Shown here one piece after another: positions 13,818 to 13,890 of a stretch of DNA of 13,890 nt. The stretch covers positions 1 through 13,890 of the forward strand of contig DAOTWF010000014.1 in assembly GCA_034435835.1 (NCBI GenBank), read 5' to 3'. A program made the translations under genes and the position numbers. The notes beneath the pieces were generated by a model that had not been told where the DNA came from, did not search any database, and saw only the letters and a list, made by a program, of their open reading frames with translations. Numbering within the stretch: position 1 is the stretch's first letter; each line of letters starts with the position of its first letter. The stretch is from CALJTV01 sp034435835 (lineage in GTDB: Bacteria; Chloroflexota; Dehalococcoidia; GIF9; UBA5629).

Positions 13818-13890
13818 GGCGGCGTAGCCAAGTGGTTAAGGCGGGGGTCTGCAAAACCCCTATTCAGCGGTTCAAATCCGCTCGCCGCCT
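13818..13890 (+). tRNA. tRNA-Cys (anticodon GCA), at window end
   Basis: The acceptor stem GGCGGCG (13818-13824) pairs with CGCCGCC (13883-13889), and the discriminator is T13890, as expected for cysteine. The anticodon arm GGGGT-CTGCAAA-ACCCC gives GCA. The tRNA body is complete, but the window ends at the discriminator, so an encoded CCA cannot be judged. Confidence 0.94.

Noticed and set aside
1..13890. CRISPR arrays, insertion sequences, defence islands
   Set aside because: No regularly spaced repeats, transposase or nuclease genes were seen.

Overview
The window reads as ordinary chromosomal DNA of a bacterium. My best guess is a member of Chloroflexota, class Dehalococcoidia. This is inferred from the gene mix (a DapL-type lysine route, archaeal-type ApgM phosphoglycerate mutase, a CooC-type nickel ATPase and an HD-GYP response regulator) and from general resemblance of the proteins; no marker gene such as rRNA is present. 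Genes are tightly packed and carry clear Shine-Dalgarno sites.

Layout. Positions 2-83 hold a tRNA-Leu(UAG). A lone thioredoxin reductase gene (trxB, 197-1132, minus) follows, then a 297-base gap with an 11-bp tandem repeat, then a REC/HD-GYP response regulator (1430-2521, plus). This gene converges on a long minus-strand gene train that, in transcription order, runs cooC, pgk, apgM, tpiA, miaA, dapF, dapL, hflX and a Xer-type tyrosine recombinase (11687 down to 2583). The first seven of these overlap or abut by a few bases. hflX and xer follow after gaps of 32 and 40 bases. Upstream of cooC is a good intrinsic terminator that closes a separate minus-strand gene for a short 3-hydroxyacyl-CoA dehydrogenase (11860-12633), which has its own promoter. 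A divergent promoter drives a small coiled-coil protein gene (12940-13386, plus). Its stop codon lies 7 bases before a tRNA cluster: Arg(CCU), Trp(CCA), Leu(GAG), Gly(GCC) and Cys(GCA), the last reaching the window end.

How the genes work together. pgk, apgM and tpiA are consecutive or neighbouring steps of lower glycolysis/gluconeogenesis. dapL and dapF make LL- and then meso-diaminopimelate for lysine. miaA modifies tRNA, and hflX is a ribosome-associated GTPase. cooC, at the head of the train, is a nickel-insertion ATPase of the carbon monoxide dehydrogenase / acetyl-CoA synthase type, so the operon may tie C1 fixation to carbon flow into triose phosphates; that link is inference.

I did not find a convincing undescribed system. 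The observations most worth a second look are the C-terminally short hydroxyacyl-CoA dehydrogenase, the coiled-coil protein gene fused transcriptionally to tRNAs, cooC heading a gluconeogenic operon, a shared extended -10 promoter type, and a dyad just ahead of the recombinase gene.
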